From the NCBI GenBank assembly GCA_947642455.1, contig CANRSN010000017.1, positions 1-45,744 of the forward strand: 45,744 nt of DNA, written 5' to 3'. How positions within the stretch are numbered: position 1 is the first letter of the stretch; each line of letters starts with the position of its first letter. A program made the translations under genes and the position numbers. Positions 8,199-16,839 of this stretch are shown piece after piece. This stretch comes from an uncultured Clostridiaceae bacterium (GTDB lineage Bacteria; Bacillota; Clostridia; TANB77; CAG-508). The notes under the pieces are model-generated. The model made no database searches. It was not told the origin of the DNA and saw nothing but the letters and a program-made list of their open reading frames with translations.

Positions 8199-9458
8199 TT
8201 ATATTACCCTCCGTATTCTTAATATATCATTATAAGCAACTACAATTGAGATTGTAATTAATAATGCAAAACCAACTAATTGTATATTTATTTCTGTTTT
8301 CTCACTTAATTTTTTTCTGCGTATAGCTTCTATTAACAAAAGTAATAATTTTCCACCATCTAAGGCTGGTATAGGTAATAAATTAGTTACTCCCAATGAC
8401 AATGAAATTAAAGCTAATATATAGATAAAATCGGCTACTTCATTTGTTTTTGCTACCATTTCAGATATACCTACTGGTCCCATCAATTGGTTCATTCTTA
8501 CATTTCCAGTAAATAACATTTTTAAATTATCTATTATTGAAAAACCAAAATCTCTAGTTTCAAAAACTGCATAATATAAGTTGTTAGGCAAATTATCTTC
8601 TGCTTTTCTAAAATATACTCCTAAATAGTAGTTATTCAATACTTCTGGTGTTAATTTTATTGATACTTCACTTTCTCCTCTTTTTAGTAAAAAAGTAAGT
8701 TCTTCTTCTCTATTTATTATATCTACAACATCTTGACCATTATTAACTTGTATATCATTTATTTTTAAAATAACATCATTTGCCTGTATTCCAGCTTTCT
8801 CAGCAATGCTATTTGCTGCAACTGTAAGTATTTTGGTCGTCTCCCCTGAGCCTTTTAAATAAATACCTGTATTTTTATATTCTTTTTTTGTTGGTGTTAA
8901 TTTTAATTCCTCTAGATTACCATTTCTTTTTACTGTTAATGTTATTTCTTCTCCATTTGATTTTTCTAATATTTTATTAATATCATTCTTTATATTTACA
9001 GTGTTATTGTTTATTTTTATAATTTCATCATTTGCCATAACTCCTGCTACTTCTGCTGCATAATTTTCAATTGTACCATCTACAATTAATGATGTATTAT
9101 TTCCCATACATGCCATTAATACAAAATATACAACTAATGCAAAAATAATATTTACTATTCCGCCAGCTGCTACAATTGCCATTCTTTTTGGTATACTTGC
9201 TTCACTAAAAGAACCTTCTTCTCCAGAACGTTCTTCTTCTCCTTCCATTCTCACAAATCCACCTAATGGAATAAGCCTTAATGCGTATTTAGTAACCTTT
9301 CCTTGCTTTCTCCAAATAGTAGGTCCAAATCCTATTGCAAATTCATTGACCTTTACTTTACATAGCTTTGCTACAAAGAAATGACCTGCTTCATGTATTA
9401 ATATTAAAAATCCTAATAAAAATATTATTTTCAATGCTGTTATTAAAAAACTAATCAA
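8199..9458 (-). CDS. rseP: site-2 intramembrane zinc protease RseP/RasP
   Basis: Encodes 419 residues. This membrane protease cuts anti-sigma factors and signal-peptide remnants within the membrane. The zinc motif HEAGHF is near residue 22 in the first helix, and the second metal motif appears as LPIPALDGG near residue 365. Two PDZ-like regions lie between (about 105-205 and 210-285, with NTGIYLKGSG and IAEKAGIQANDVIL). Three further helices complete the protein. The start codon is TTG at 9458, six bases after a full AAGGAGG, so the call is firm. It sits between cdsA and polC; dxr, often found before it, is absent. Confidence 0.95.
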   Translation of the reverse strand: MISFLITALKIIFLLGFLILIHEAGHFFVAKLCKVKVNEFAIGFGPTIWRKQGKVTKYALRLIPLGGFVRMEGEEERSGEEGSFSEASIPKRMAIVAAGGIVNIIFALVVYFVLMACMGNNTSLIVDGTIENYAAEVAGVMANDEIIKINNNTVNIKNDINKILEKSNGEEITLTVKRNGNLEELKLTPTKKEYKNTGIYLKGSGETTKILTVAANSIAEKAGIQANDVILKINDIQVNNGQDVVDIINREEELTFLLKRGESEVSIKLTPEVLNNYYLGVYFRKAEDNLPNNLYYAVFETRDFGFSIIDNLKMLFTGNVRMNQLMGPVGISEMVAKTNEVADFIYILALISLSLGVTNLLPIPALDGGKLLLLLIEAIRRKKLSEKTEINIQLVGFALLITISIVVAYNDILRIRRVI

Positions 9459-9526
9459 TTTTTTCCTCCTTATATGAATAAATGGAAAACCTTAATAAAA
9501 GTTTATTTCCACTATTTGTTTTATGC

Positions 9527-10330
9527 TTACAACATCCTAAACATTGCATATGCAAATGGTGCTATAAAAAGCAAACTATCTATTCTGTCTAACATTCCTC
9601 CATGTCCTGGAATTAAATTACTATAATCTTTTATATCCACAAATCGTTTTATACTTGATGCTGCAAAATCACCTATTTGACCTATAAAACTTAATGCAAT
9701 ACCTATTAATCCCATTATTAAAAGTGAATAATTCATTGAGCAAAAAGAATTTATAATATATGTATAACCAAGTGTTAATACAAGAGCTCCTAGTGCTCCA
9801 CCAATACAACCCTCTATCGATTTTTTTGGGCTTACTTTACTAAATTTATGTTTTCCAAATAATTTCCCTGCAAAAAAGGCAAAAATGTCAGTTCCCCAAG
9901 CTGCAATAATTATATACCATATTAAAATATTACCATTTGGCATTCCATCAACAAAAGCTACAAACATCATAAAAAATACTATATAACATATACCTAAAAA
10001 TGTAAAAGCTATATCTTTAAAATCTGTTTTCATATCTGATGCAATTATTTGCGAAAATAGCAATAATAAAATTGTTGGAACAGAAAGAGTTACTATTATT
10101 TGTAACCATTCTGGTGGTATTATATGTATAAAAGCTATACTTATACAGCAAATATAGCCTACCCATTTTACAGGTTTTGATACTTTTGACACTGCATTAA
10201 AATATTCATTTAAACTTAAATAAGCTATAACTGTTAGTGCTACATCTACTACATATTTATTTTGTATTAGTAAAATTATTAACACAATTGGAAACCATAA
10301 TAATGCTGATGTTACTCTTTTTATATCCAT
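9527..10330 (-). CDS. cdsA: phosphatidate cytidylyltransferase
   Basis: Encodes about 267 residues. It makes CDP-diacylglycerol from phosphatidate and CTP for phospholipid synthesis at the membrane. About eight hydrophobic helices are visible. The C-terminal signature is present: KKSIEGCIGG, then KRFVDIKDYSNLIPGHGGMLDRIDS near the end. I prefer the ATG at 10330 (MDIKRVTSALL), which follows AAAGAGAG, over the upstream ATG at 10354, which has no ribosome site. It follows uppS by about 55 bases, as in many Firmicutes. Confidence 0.95.
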   Translation of the reverse strand: MDIKRVTSALLWFPIVLIILLIQNKYVVDVALTVIAYLSLNEYFNAVSKVSKPVKWVGYICCISIAFIHIIPPEWLQIIVTLSVPTILLLLFSQIIASDMKTDFKDIAFTFLGICYIVFFMMFVAFVDGMPNGNILIWYIIIAAWGTDIFAFFAGKLFGKHKFSKVSPKKSIEGCIGGALGALVLTLGYTYIINSFCSMNYSLLIMGLIGIALSFIGQIGDFAASSIKRFVDIKDYSNLIPGHGGMLDRIDSLLFIAPFAYAMFRML

Positions 10331-10385
10331 ATTTTTCTCTCTTTCATTATACATTTTATTGTTATTATTCTAAATTTATGTATGA

Positions 10386-11093
10386 CTAATTTCCTCCAAA
10401 TTTTCTATTTCTTTTTATATATTCCTCAATTGCTCCATCTAAATCCTTTTCATCAAATTCTGGCCAATTTTTCTCTATAAAAAGAAACTCTGAATATACT
10501 ATTTGCCATGGCAAAAAATTGCTAGTTCGTAATTCTCCACTTGTTCTAATTAACAAATCTGGATCTGGAATTCCAGCAGTATACAAATTATTAGAAATTG
10601 TATCTTCTGTAATATCATCTATTTGTAACATTCCATTTTTTACTTGTATTGCAAGTTCTTTTACAGCCCTTAGTATTTCATTTCTTCCTCCATAATTTAA
10701 AGCAATGCTAAATGTTACTCCTGTATTACCTTTTGTTCTTTCTATACATTTTTTTATGCTTTTTTGCATTCCTGAGTTTAATGCTGATATATCTCCTATT
10801 ACTTTAACTTTTATATTCTCTGTGTCTGCTCTTTTACTATAATCATCTAAATAATTTTGAAGTAATATCATTAAAGTTCCAACTTCATCTTCTGTCCTTT
10901 TCCAGTTTTCGGTTGAAAACGCATATACAGTTATATATTGTAAACCTATTTTATTTGCATACCTTACGATTTTTTCTAAAGTTTTTGCACCTTCTTTATG
11001 ACCTAGTTTTGGATCTAATCCTTTTTTTCTAGCCCATGTTCTATTTCCATCCATTATAATTGCTATGTGTTTTGGCATTTCACTTTTTTCCAT
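10386..11093 (-). CDS. uppS: undecaprenyl diphosphate synthase (cis-prenyl transferase)
   Basis: Encodes 235 residues. It condenses isopentenyl units onto farnesyl diphosphate to make the lipid carrier for cell-wall synthesis. Family motifs in order: HIAIIMDGNRTWARKKG with the catalytic Asp, GHKEGAKTLEKI, TVYAFSTENWKR, and PDLLIRTSGELRTSNFLPWQ near the end. The length is normal. The ATG at 11093 follows AAAGGA at about 12 bases; an internal ATG (MPKHIAI) is an alternative. It lies between frr and cdsA. Confidence 0.96.
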   Translation of the reverse strand: MEKSEMPKHIAIIMDGNRTWARKKGLDPKLGHKEGAKTLEKIVRYANKIGLQYITVYAFSTENWKRTEDEVGTLMILLQNYLDDYSKRADTENIKVKVIGDISALNSGMQKSIKKCIERTKGNTGVTFSIALNYGGRNEILRAVKELAIQVKNGMLQIDDITEDTISNNLYTAGIPDPDLLIRTSGELRTSNFLPWQIVYSEFLFIEKNWPEFDEKDLDGAIEEYIKRNRKFGGN

Positions 11094-11151
11094 GATTACT
11101 GGTATTCCTTTCCATTAATGCTTAAAGCTTAAATTTATTGATGTACTTATT

Positions 11152-11700
11152 TTATAATGTCATTACTTCTTTTTCTTTTGCTTCTAATATTTTATCTATT
11201 TTTTCTACAAATTGATCTGTTAATTTTTGAATTTTTTCTTCTGCTTGTTTTAAATCATCTTCTGTTATTTCTGATTCTTTTTGCATTTTTTTAAATTCAT
11301 CTATTCCATCACGTCTTACTGCTCTTACAGCGACTTTTGCTTCCTCTGCCATTTTCCTAATATCTTTAACAATTTCTTTTCTTCTTTCCTCGTTTAGCTC
11401 TGGAAAATTTAGCCTTATTACATTTCCATCATTGTTTGGATTTATTCCTATATCTGATGCAAGTATTGCTTTTTCTATTTCTTTTAATACACTTTTATCC
11501 CATGGTTGTATTACTATTAGCCTTGCTTCTGGAACTGAAATTCCAGCCACCTGATTTATTGGTGTTGGTGTTCCATAATATTCTACTGATATTTTATTTA
11601 ATATTGCAGGGTTTGCTCTACCTGCTCTTACTTCTGATAAATTTTCCTCAAAAACACTTATTGTTTTATTCATTCTTTCTTCAATTCTTGTATAATCCAT
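11152..11700 (-). CDS. frr: ribosome recycling factor
   Basis: Encodes 182 residues, close to the usual 185. It splits post-termination ribosomes together with EF-G. Conserved stretches include EVRAGRANPAILNKI, YYGTPTPINQVA, RLIVIQPWDKS, NDGNVIRLNFPELNEERRKE and the C-terminal coiled helix. AAGGAGG stands 6 bases before the ATG. It lies 23 bases after pyrH, so the two are surely co-transcribed. Confidence 0.97.
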   Translation of the reverse strand: MDYTRIEERMNKTISVFEENLSEVRAGRANPAILNKISVEYYGTPTPINQVAGISVPEARLIVIQPWDKSVLKEIEKAILASDIGINPNNDGNVIRLNFPELNEERRKEIVKDIRKMAEEAKVAVRAVRRDGIDEFKKMQKESEITEDDLKQAEEKIQKLTDQFVEKIDKILEAKEKEVMTL

Positions 11701-11723
11701 AATTTTCCTCCTTAATTGGACAT

Positions 11724-12431
11724 TTATTTTACTATTGTCCCTATTTGTTCTCCTTTTACTATTTTTACCATATTTTCTGGCTTATCTATTCCAAAAACTA
11801 TTAATGGTATTTTATTATCTCTACATAATGATGTTGCTGTTGAATCCATTACTTTTAAATCTTTGTTTAATATGTCTAAGTATGTAATTTCATTATATTT
11901 TACTGCATTTGCATCTTCTTTTGGGTCTGCTGAATATACTCCATCTATTGTTTTGGCAAGCAATATTACCTCTGCTTCAATTTCTGCTGCTCTTAGTGCT
12001 GCTGCTGTGTCTGTTGTAAAATATGGGTTTCCTGTACCACATGAGAATATTACTATTCTTCCTTTTTCTAAATGTTTTTCTGCTTTTCTTCTAATGTATG
12101 GTTCTGCTATTTGCCTCATTTCGATTGCTGTTTGTACTCTTGTATGTATTTGCCTTGCCTCTAGTGCATCTTGCAATGCTAAACCGTTCATAGTTGTTGC
12201 AAGCATTCCCATATAGTCTGAGGTTGTTCTTTCCATTTGATGACCATATTTACCTCTCCAAAAGTTTCCGCCTCCTACTACTATTGCTACTTGTGTTCCT
12301 AATTTTACTAATTCTTTTATTTGATCACATATTTTGCCAAGTACTTCTGCATTAACTCCTGTCTTTTTTTCCCCTGCTAGTGCCTCACCGCTTAGTTTTA
12401 ATAATACTCTTTTATATTTTATTTCAGGCAA
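11724..12431 (-). CDS. pyrH: UMP kinase
   Basis: Encodes 235 residues of the amino-acid-kinase fold. It phosphorylates UMP to UDP. Motifs include [12 protein letters not shown] at the N-terminus, [28 protein letters not shown], and [17 protein letters not shown]. The start codon is TTG at 12431, eight bases after AAGGAGAG; no ATG fits. It is the first gene of the minus-strand block ending with polC. Translation genes rpsB and tsf, which often precede it, are not here. Confidence 0.97.
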   Translation of the reverse strand: MPEIKYKRVLLKLSGEALAGEKKTGVNAEVLGKICDQIKELVKLGTQVAIVVGGGNFWRGKYGHQMERTTSDYMGMLATTMNGLALQDALEARQIHTRVQTAIEMRQIAEPYIRRKAEKHLEKGRIVIFSCGTGNPYFTTDTAAALRAAEIEAEVILLAKTIDGVYSADPKEDANAVKYNEITYLDILNKDLKVMDSTATSLCRDNKIPLIVFGIDKPENMVKIVKGEQIGTIVK

Positions 12432-12538
12432 TTTTTACACTCTCCTTACTTTTTATTTTTACGTTTTCTATTCTATCATATAATTATAAAAAAAAGAAAC
12501 AATTTATTAAAAATTTTTTAAAAATAAGGTATTTTTTT

Positions 12539-12715
12539 GTTATAATTCACAGTTCAATTTCTATTTAGTCAATGCAATATTTATTTTAAAAAAGTTTTGC
12601 GCAGGTAAGTTCCCAGAATAGATATAACCAAGAGGGATTAGTGAATCAGTAAACTTCATTAAAATAAATATTATATTGACTAAAATATATAATTTTAAAA
12701 ACTGTGAATTGTAAC
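12539..12715. mobile_element. palindromic MITE-like element, copy B, degenerate but with the core
   Basis: The terminal part is GTTATAATTCACAG at 12539 and CTGTGAATTGTAAC ending at 12715. Inner arms GTCAATGCAATATTTATTTTA and its near-complement flank a diverged core at about 12599-12655 (GCGCAGGTAAGTTCCC). The outermost AGCAAAAAAGAGTAC is missing. It lies in the 358 bases between pyrH and the divergent sortase gene, which otherwise hold only AT-rich sequence and no promoter I can call firmly. Confidence 0.75.
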
Positions 12716-12789
12716 ATTTTTTTCATATATATTTATATAATTTTTGAGCAAACTAATTATATGAAAATTTATAAGGATTGAAAAGAGTT

Positions 12790-13449
12790 ATGAATCAAAT
12801 ATTAAATTTTAATGATAATAGTCCTAATTCTTCTAAAAAAGGCTATGATTTTTTAAAAAATTATAAAACTATATTTTTATTTTCTATAATTATATGTATT
12901 ATTTCAATTATTATTTATTTTTTCATAAGATATAATATGGATAAAAATGACAAACTCTCTAAAGAATTAGCAAACAACTTCTCTCTTTCTACATTATACT
13001 CTAATTCAATAGGAGAATATTCTACTCAGAAATTAGAAGAAATTACTACAAAAAGAGAGCCTTTTGTAATAGGATTAATTGAAATTGAAAAAATTAAATT
13101 AATATATCCAATATTGTCTGAAACTACTACAGAACTTTTAAAACTTTCTCCATGTAGATATGTTGGACCTATGCCTAATGAACCTGGAAACTTATGTATT
13201 GCAGGTCATAACTATGTTGATAATAAATTATTTAGTAAACTTAATATTTTGAAAAATGGGGATATTATAAAAATTTATGATTTAACTGGTAACTGTCTTC
13301 AATATTCTGTTTTTGAAATAAAAGAAGTTCCTTCTACTGACACTTCTTGTACTTCCCAAAACAATGATAACAATAGATATGTTACTCTTATAACATGTAA
13401 TAATGTAAATGGATTACGACTTATTGTAAAATGTAAAAATATTACTTAA
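12790..13449 (+). CDS. sortase
   Basis: Encodes about 219 residues. Sortases cut LPXTG-like signals and link the protein to the cell wall. An N-terminal membrane anchor (about residues 30-48) is followed by a linker and the catalytic domain. The catalytic His lies in CIAGHNY, the Cys in TLITC and the Arg in GLRLIV, in the correct order. I prefer the ATG at 12790 (MNQILNF) over the TTG at 12778, which touches its own AAGGA. It converges with a small LPQTG gene 276 bases away, a plausible substrate. The subclass (D or E) cannot be settled by eye. Confidence 0.9.
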   Translation: MNQILNFNDNSPNSSKKGYDFLKNYKTIFLFSIIICIISIIIYFFIRYNMDKNDKLSKELANNFSLSTLYSNSIGEYSTQKLEEITTKREPFVIGLIEIEKIKLIYPILSETTTELLKLSPCRYVGPMPNEPGNLCIAGHNYVDNKLFSKLNILKNGDIIKIYDLTGNCLQYSVFEIKEVPSTDTSCTSQNNDNNRYVTLITCNNVNGLRLIVKCKNIT

Positions 13450-13458
13450 TAGTACCAC

Positions 13459-13489
13459 AAGAATTTTAGATTAAATCGCTAAAATTCTT
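13459..13489 (+). terminator. terminator after the sortase gene
   Basis: Stem AAGAATTTTAG / CTAAAATTCTT (11 bp) with a 9-base loop, 10 bases after the sortase stop, followed by a T-rich stretch (ATTCCTTTTTTC). Confidence 0.7.
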
Positions 13490-13519
13490 ACTATTCCTTT
13501 TTTCATGCCTCTCCTTTGT

Positions 13520-13660
13520 TCTCTTTGCCAAAATTGCTTTGGCAATTTTGTGTAGAACGTTTGGCGAAGCTTTTATATGACTTAGGAAAGTATAACAAAC
13601 GTTATACTTTCCTAATACATAAAAAAGGGATGTCCGTTTTTTATAATTTAATTAATGACA
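13520..13660. other. hairpin-rich intergenic segment
   Basis: Three further inverted repeats follow the sortase terminator. CAAAATTGC/GCAATTTTG has a 4-base loop (about 13530-13551). A perfect 15-bp hairpin, TTAGGAAAGTATAAC-AAAC-GTTATACTTTCCTAA, lies at about 13580-13613. GGGATGTC pairs with GACACCCC across about 13628-13667. No open frame fits. It may be a terminator for the opposite LPQTG gene plus a small structured RNA, or an element remnant. Confidence 0.45.
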
Positions 13661-13724
13661 CCCCATTATTATATATTAGAGAAGTATAATAACTTCTTAC
13701 TTTTAGTATATAAAAGTTTTTCTA

Positions 13725-14078
13725 TTATATATTTTTATAATCTCTTATTTTTTTAAATGCATAAATTGCCGCAATTAATGCTACTATAATAATTGCAAAT
13801 ATTGCATAGTCACTAGCATCTCCTGTTTGTGGTAATTTTGTATTATTTACATAATTGCTTGTAGTATTTGTAACAGGTGTTACTGGTGTTAATGGAGTTT
13901 GAGTGTTTGTTGTTGGAGTTACTGTGTTAGTTGTTGTATTTGTTGTTGGTTGTACTGTATTTGCATCTGGTACTGGTAATTGAAGTGCTGCATTTACTGT
14001 ATTTGTAGCTAATACTCCCATTAATATTATTGTCAATAAAGTTACTATAAATATAGTTTTTGTTGTTTTGTTTTTCAT
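13725..14078 (-). CDS. short secreted LPXTG wall-anchored protein
   Basis: Encodes about 117 residues. A signal peptide (MKNKTTKTIFIVTLLTIILM, cut near TVNAA) is followed by a low-complexity Pro/Thr/Asn/Val stretch of about 60 residues without a folded domain. The sorting signal is LPQTGDAS, then a membrane helix and the basic tail KKIRDYKN. The ATG at 14078 follows AAGGAG; the upstream ATG at 14105 has none. It is unusually short for a wall-anchored protein and looks like a stalk without a head. It converges with the sortase gene at 12790. Confidence 0.85.
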   Translation of the reverse strand: MKNKTTKTIFIVTLLTIILMGVLATNTVNAALQLPVPDANTVQPTTNTTTNTVTPTTNTQTPLTPVTPVTNTTSNYVNNTKLPQTGDASDYAIFAIIIVALIAAIYAFKKIRDYKNI

Positions 14079-14245
14079 AATTCTTATCTCCTTTTTTTCA
14101 ATCATTTGTATTATTATTTGCTTTTTCCTTTTAATTTATGCACATATACATAAATTTTCAAAATCTATTGATATTTTACATCGTTTTTTAATTATAGTCA
14201 ATACATTTCCCATTACATTTTTGTTTCAGTTTTATTACGTTTATA

Positions 14246-15337
14246 TTACACGTTAAATCTAAATAGTACAATATCTCCATCTTGCATAATATATTCTTTT
14301 CCTTCTGAACGAACTAAACCATGTTCTTTACAAGACTGCATTGTTCCCTCTTTTATTAAGTCATTATATGATACTATTTCTGCTCTTATAAATCCTCTTT
14401 CAATGTCTGTGTGTATTTTTCCTGCTGCTTCTGGTGCTTTTGTTCCTTTTTTTATTGTCCATGCTCTAACTTCTGGTTCACCTGCTGTTAAAAATGACAT
14501 CAGTCCTAATAGATCATAACTGGTTTTTACAACTTTATCTAAACCTGATTCATCTAAATTTAAAGCTTCTAACATTTCCTTTTTATCTTCTTGAGACAAA
14601 CCTGAAAGTTCTTCTTCTATTTTTACACAAAGTGGTATTACTTTTGCTTCTTCCGTTTTTGCAAATTCCTTTACTTTATTTACCATTTCATCATTTTCTA
14701 TATTTTCTAATTGCTTCTCTGATACATTTGCAATATATAATACTGGTTTTGCAGTTAGTAAATATAAATCCTTTATTGCTTCTTTTTCTTCATCTGTAAG
14801 TTCTACTATTCTCGCACATTTTCCCTGTTCTAGCACTTGTTTTATTTTTTCTAATGCATCTATTTCTATTTGATACTTTTTGTCTGCTTTTAATTTCTTT
14901 TTAGTATTATCTAAACGTTTTTCTACTGCTTCTATGTCTGAAAATATTAGTTCTAAATTTATTGTTTCTATATCTCTTAATGGATTTATGTTTCCATCTA
15001 CATGAACTATATTTGAGTCTTCAAAACATCTTACTACATGTGCAATAGCATCTACTTCACGTATATGTGATAAAAATTTGTTTCCTAATCCTTCTCCTTT
15101 ACTTGCTCCTTTTACTAAACCTGCTATATCAACAAATTCAATTATTGCATGTGTTGTTTTTTGTGGATTGTACATTTTTGATAATTGATCTAGCCTTTCA
15201 TCTGGAACTGGCACTACTCCCACATTTGGCTCTATTGTACAAAATGGATAATTTGCACATTCTGCTCCAGCATTTGTTATACTATTAAATAATGTTGATT
15301 TTCCTACATTTGGTAACCCTACTATTCCTATTTTCAT
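14246..15337 (-). CDS. ychF: ribosome-associated Obg-family ATPase YchF
   Basis: Encodes 363 residues, full length. YchF (OLA1 in eukaryotes) binds ribosomes and prefers ATP over GTP. The P-loop GLPNVGKSTLFN is at residues 7-18, switch regions include NYPFCTIEPNVG and FVDIAGLVKGASKGEGLGNKFL, then a coiled-coil insertion (about 135-200) and the C-terminal TGS domain with RGFIRAEIVSYNDL. The ribosome site is AAAGGATAAATAAA before the ATG. Confidence 0.97.
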   Translation of the reverse strand: MKIGIVGLPNVGKSTLFNSITNAGAECANYPFCTIEPNVGVVPVPDERLDQLSKMYNPQKTTHAIIEFVDIAGLVKGASKGEGLGNKFLSHIREVDAIAHVVRCFEDSNIVHVDGNINPLRDIETINLELIFSDIEAVEKRLDNTKKKLKADKKYQIEIDALEKIKQVLEQGKCARIVELTDEEKEAIKDLYLLTAKPVLYIANVSEKQLENIENDEMVNKVKEFAKTEEAKVIPLCVKIEEELSGLSQEDKKEMLEALNLDESGLDKVVKTSYDLLGLMSFLTAGEPEVRAWTIKKGTKAPEAAGKIHTDIERGFIRAEIVSYNDLIKEGTMQSCKEHGLVRSEGKEYIMQDGDIVLFRFNV

Positions 15338-15429
15338 TTTATTTATCCTTTCATTTAATATATTTTTGAATTTCTAAGTATAATATTATCACTAATTATA
15401 TTTTTTTACAATAGTTGCCATAATTATTC

Positions 15430-15513
15430 AGCAAAAAAGAGTACATTTGTTACAATTCATAGTTTAAAATTAGAAGTCAATAGGCAATATAATATTTAAT
15501 TAAATAGATTGCC
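15430..15513. mobile_element. palindromic MITE-like element, copy C, internally deleted
   Basis: It starts AGCAAAAAAGAGTACATTTG and runs through TTAGAAGTCAATAGGCAATATAATATTTA, nearly identical to one arm of copy E at 27981-28203. It then jumps to a short return arm, giving GGCAAT...ATTGCC around an A/T loop. The core and the second terminal repeat are gone. It lies in the 310 bases between ychF and sigH, upstream of the sigH promoter. Confidence 0.7.
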
Positions 15514-15581
15514 ACTATTATATCATGATAGTATTATTTTTTAACGGTTATGTGAAAACTGAAAATATTTTACTGAACCTA

Positions 15582-15611
15582 TTGACATTAAAGAAAGAAC
15601 TGACTTATAAT
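15582..15611 (+). promoter_or_regulatory. sigma-A type promoter for sigH
   Basis: Consensus TTGACA at 15582-15587, an 18-base spacer and TATAAT at 15606-15611, about 36 bases before the chosen sigH start. It lies inside the longer reading frame from 15525, which argues for the downstream start. Confidence 0.75.
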
Positions 15612-15647
15612 AAAGCCATAGAATTCATCAGGAGGTTATACTTTAGT

Positions 15648-16292
15648 ATGAAAGAAAGTAATTTATATTATTCATTAAAAGACAATTGTGATTATAAAAA
15701 TATGAGTGATGAAGATTTAATAAGTATTATTAAGTCTGGTGACAAATATGCCTTGGACTTTTTAATGAATAAATACAAAGAATTAGTTAATATGAAGGTT
15801 GGCAAATATTTTATAGTAGGTGCAGAAAAAGAAGATATAACACAAGAAGGATTAATAGGCTTATTTAAGGCTATTAAAAGTTTTGATAAGGACAAGCAAA
15901 ATTCTTTTAAAACTTTTGCTAATATGTGTATAGAGCGACAATTGATTACAGCAATAAAATCTTCAAATAGGCAAAAACATATGCCACTTAATTCATATTT
16001 GTCCTTAAATGTTGCAGCATATGAAGATGATGATGAGGCTTCTATTATAGATATTTTTGATGCTCATCAAGTAGAAGATCCTCTAGATACTATAACTAAA
16101 AAGGAATATTATCAGACAGTAGAAAATGCTATAGATAAACACTTAAGCAGTTTTGAAAAGCAAGTTTTAAATAGATATATTCAAGGAGAGAGCTATGTTC
16201 AAATAGCACAGAAATTGGATGCTCCAGTAAAGTCTATTGATAATGCAATTCAAAGGATTAGAAAAAAAGCAATTAAAAATATAAATGATTAA
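15648..16292 (+). CDS. sigH: RNA polymerase sigma factor, sigma-H (Spo0H) type
   Basis: Encodes about 214 residues, the normal size for sigma-H, which directs early sporulation and transition-state genes in Bacillota. Region 2 contains EDITQEGLIGLFKAIKSFD and SFKTFANMCIERQLITAIKSS; RQKHMPLNSYLSLN is typical of sigma-H. Region 4 has SSFEKQVLNRYIQGESYVQIAQKL, a helix-turn-helix. AGGAGG lies 12 bases before the ATG at 15648 and the promoter ends at 15611. It precedes tRNA-Thr. Confidence 0.9.
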   Translation: MKESNLYYSLKDNCDYKNMSDEDLISIIKSGDKYALDFLMNKYKELVNMKVGKYFIVGAEKEDITQEGLIGLFKAIKSFDKDKQNSFKTFANMCIERQLITAIKSSNRQKHMPLNSYLSLNVAAYEDDDEASIIDIFDAHQVEDPLDTITKKEYYQTVENAIDKHLSSFEKQVLNRYIQGESYVQIAQKLDAPVKSIDNAIQRIRKKAIKNIND

Positions 16293-16337
16293 TATTTATT
16301 AGAAAATATTATAAATATGTTTTATAAAATAATTTAA

Positions 16338-16373
16338 AAGGATGGATAAATCTGAAATGTTTATCCTTCCTCA
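16338..16373 (+). terminator. hairpin between sigH and tRNA-Thr
   Basis: GGATGGATAAA pairs with TTTATCCTTCC (one mismatch) across a 9-base loop. There is no good T-run after it, so it may be an attenuator or RNA-processing hairpin rather than a full stop. Confidence 0.4.
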
Positions 16374-16386
16374 ATACTTTATAAAT

Positions 16387-16462
16387 GCTTTCATAGCTCA
16401 GTAGGTAGAGTGCTACCTTGGTAAGGTAGAGGTCACCGGTTCGATTCCGGTTGGAAGCTCCA
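16387..16462 (+). tRNA. tRNA-Thr(GGT)
   Basis: A 76-nt cloverleaf with encoded CCA. Acceptor GCTTTCA pairs with TGGAAGC (one G-T pair), the D arm is GCTC..GAGT, anticodon stem CTACC/GGTAG encloses TTGGTAA with anticodon GGT, and the T arm is ACCGG-TTCGATT-CCGGT. It reads ACC/ACT threonine codons. The accessory island begins at its 3' end. Confidence 0.95.
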
Positions 16463-16480
16463 ATTTATAGCAACTTACGA
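16457..16480 (+). repeat. left attachment-like site at the tRNA-Thr 3' end
   Basis: GCTCCAATTTATAGCAACTTACGA covers the last tRNA bases and the start of its terminator. It recurs at 22497-22520 with two mismatches, in the same orientation. The 6-kb segment between them carries a recombinase and phage-type genes, so these are probable attL/attR sites. Confidence 0.55.
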
Positions 16481-16506
16481 ACTATAAAGTTTGTAGGTTG
16501 TTTTTT
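16471..16506 (+). terminator. tRNA-Thr terminator
   Basis: CAACTTACGAAC pairs with GTTTGTAGGTTG (two G-T pairs) around a 6-base loop and is followed by TTTTTT. Confidence 0.8.
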
Positions 16507-16554
16507 CATATCTATAATTAAAATGTTCTCTTTCCAGAAAGGAGGACATTTTTT

Positions 16555-16839
16555 ATGTTTGAGTTTGAAATAATACAAGAACTAAAACCAAATGATGAAA
16601 TACTAGAAATTATTAAAGGTTATAACTATACAGTTAAAAATGGCAAAATTAAGCATTTAAAGGGGACTAATTTACAATTTATTGAACCAACTGAATATTT
16701 AATTACATATCCTACTACTCTTACTATACTTGAATATAAAATAAATGAAATAGCTAATAAAAACTTTTACATTAAAGAACACAAACAAAAGTATAATCTC
16801 AAAGAAATTAAGCAAATTCTCATAGAATTAAAAAGTTAA
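16555..16839 (+). CDS. small unrecognised protein at the start of the island
   Basis: Encodes 94 residues, MFEFEIIQELKPND..., with a strong AAGGAGG before the ATG. It is soluble, rich in Lys, Ile and Glu, with no signal or helix motif I know. It is the first gene after the tRNA terminator, where integrative elements often keep small regulators or excision factors; that role is only a guess from position. Confidence 0.55.
   Translation: MFEFEIIQELKPNDEILEIIKGYNYTVKNGKIKHLKGTNLQFIEPTEYLITYPTTLTILEYKINEIANKNFYIKEHKQKYNLKEIKQILIELKS

Noticed and set aside
11716-12216. Plus-strand frame of 166 residues opposite pyrH
   Set aside because: Antisense to pyrH, whose motifs are certain; no ribosome site.
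15525-15647. Longer N-terminus for sigma-H
   Set aside because: The promoter TTGACA/TATAAT lies within it, and the shorter protein has the normal sigma-H length.
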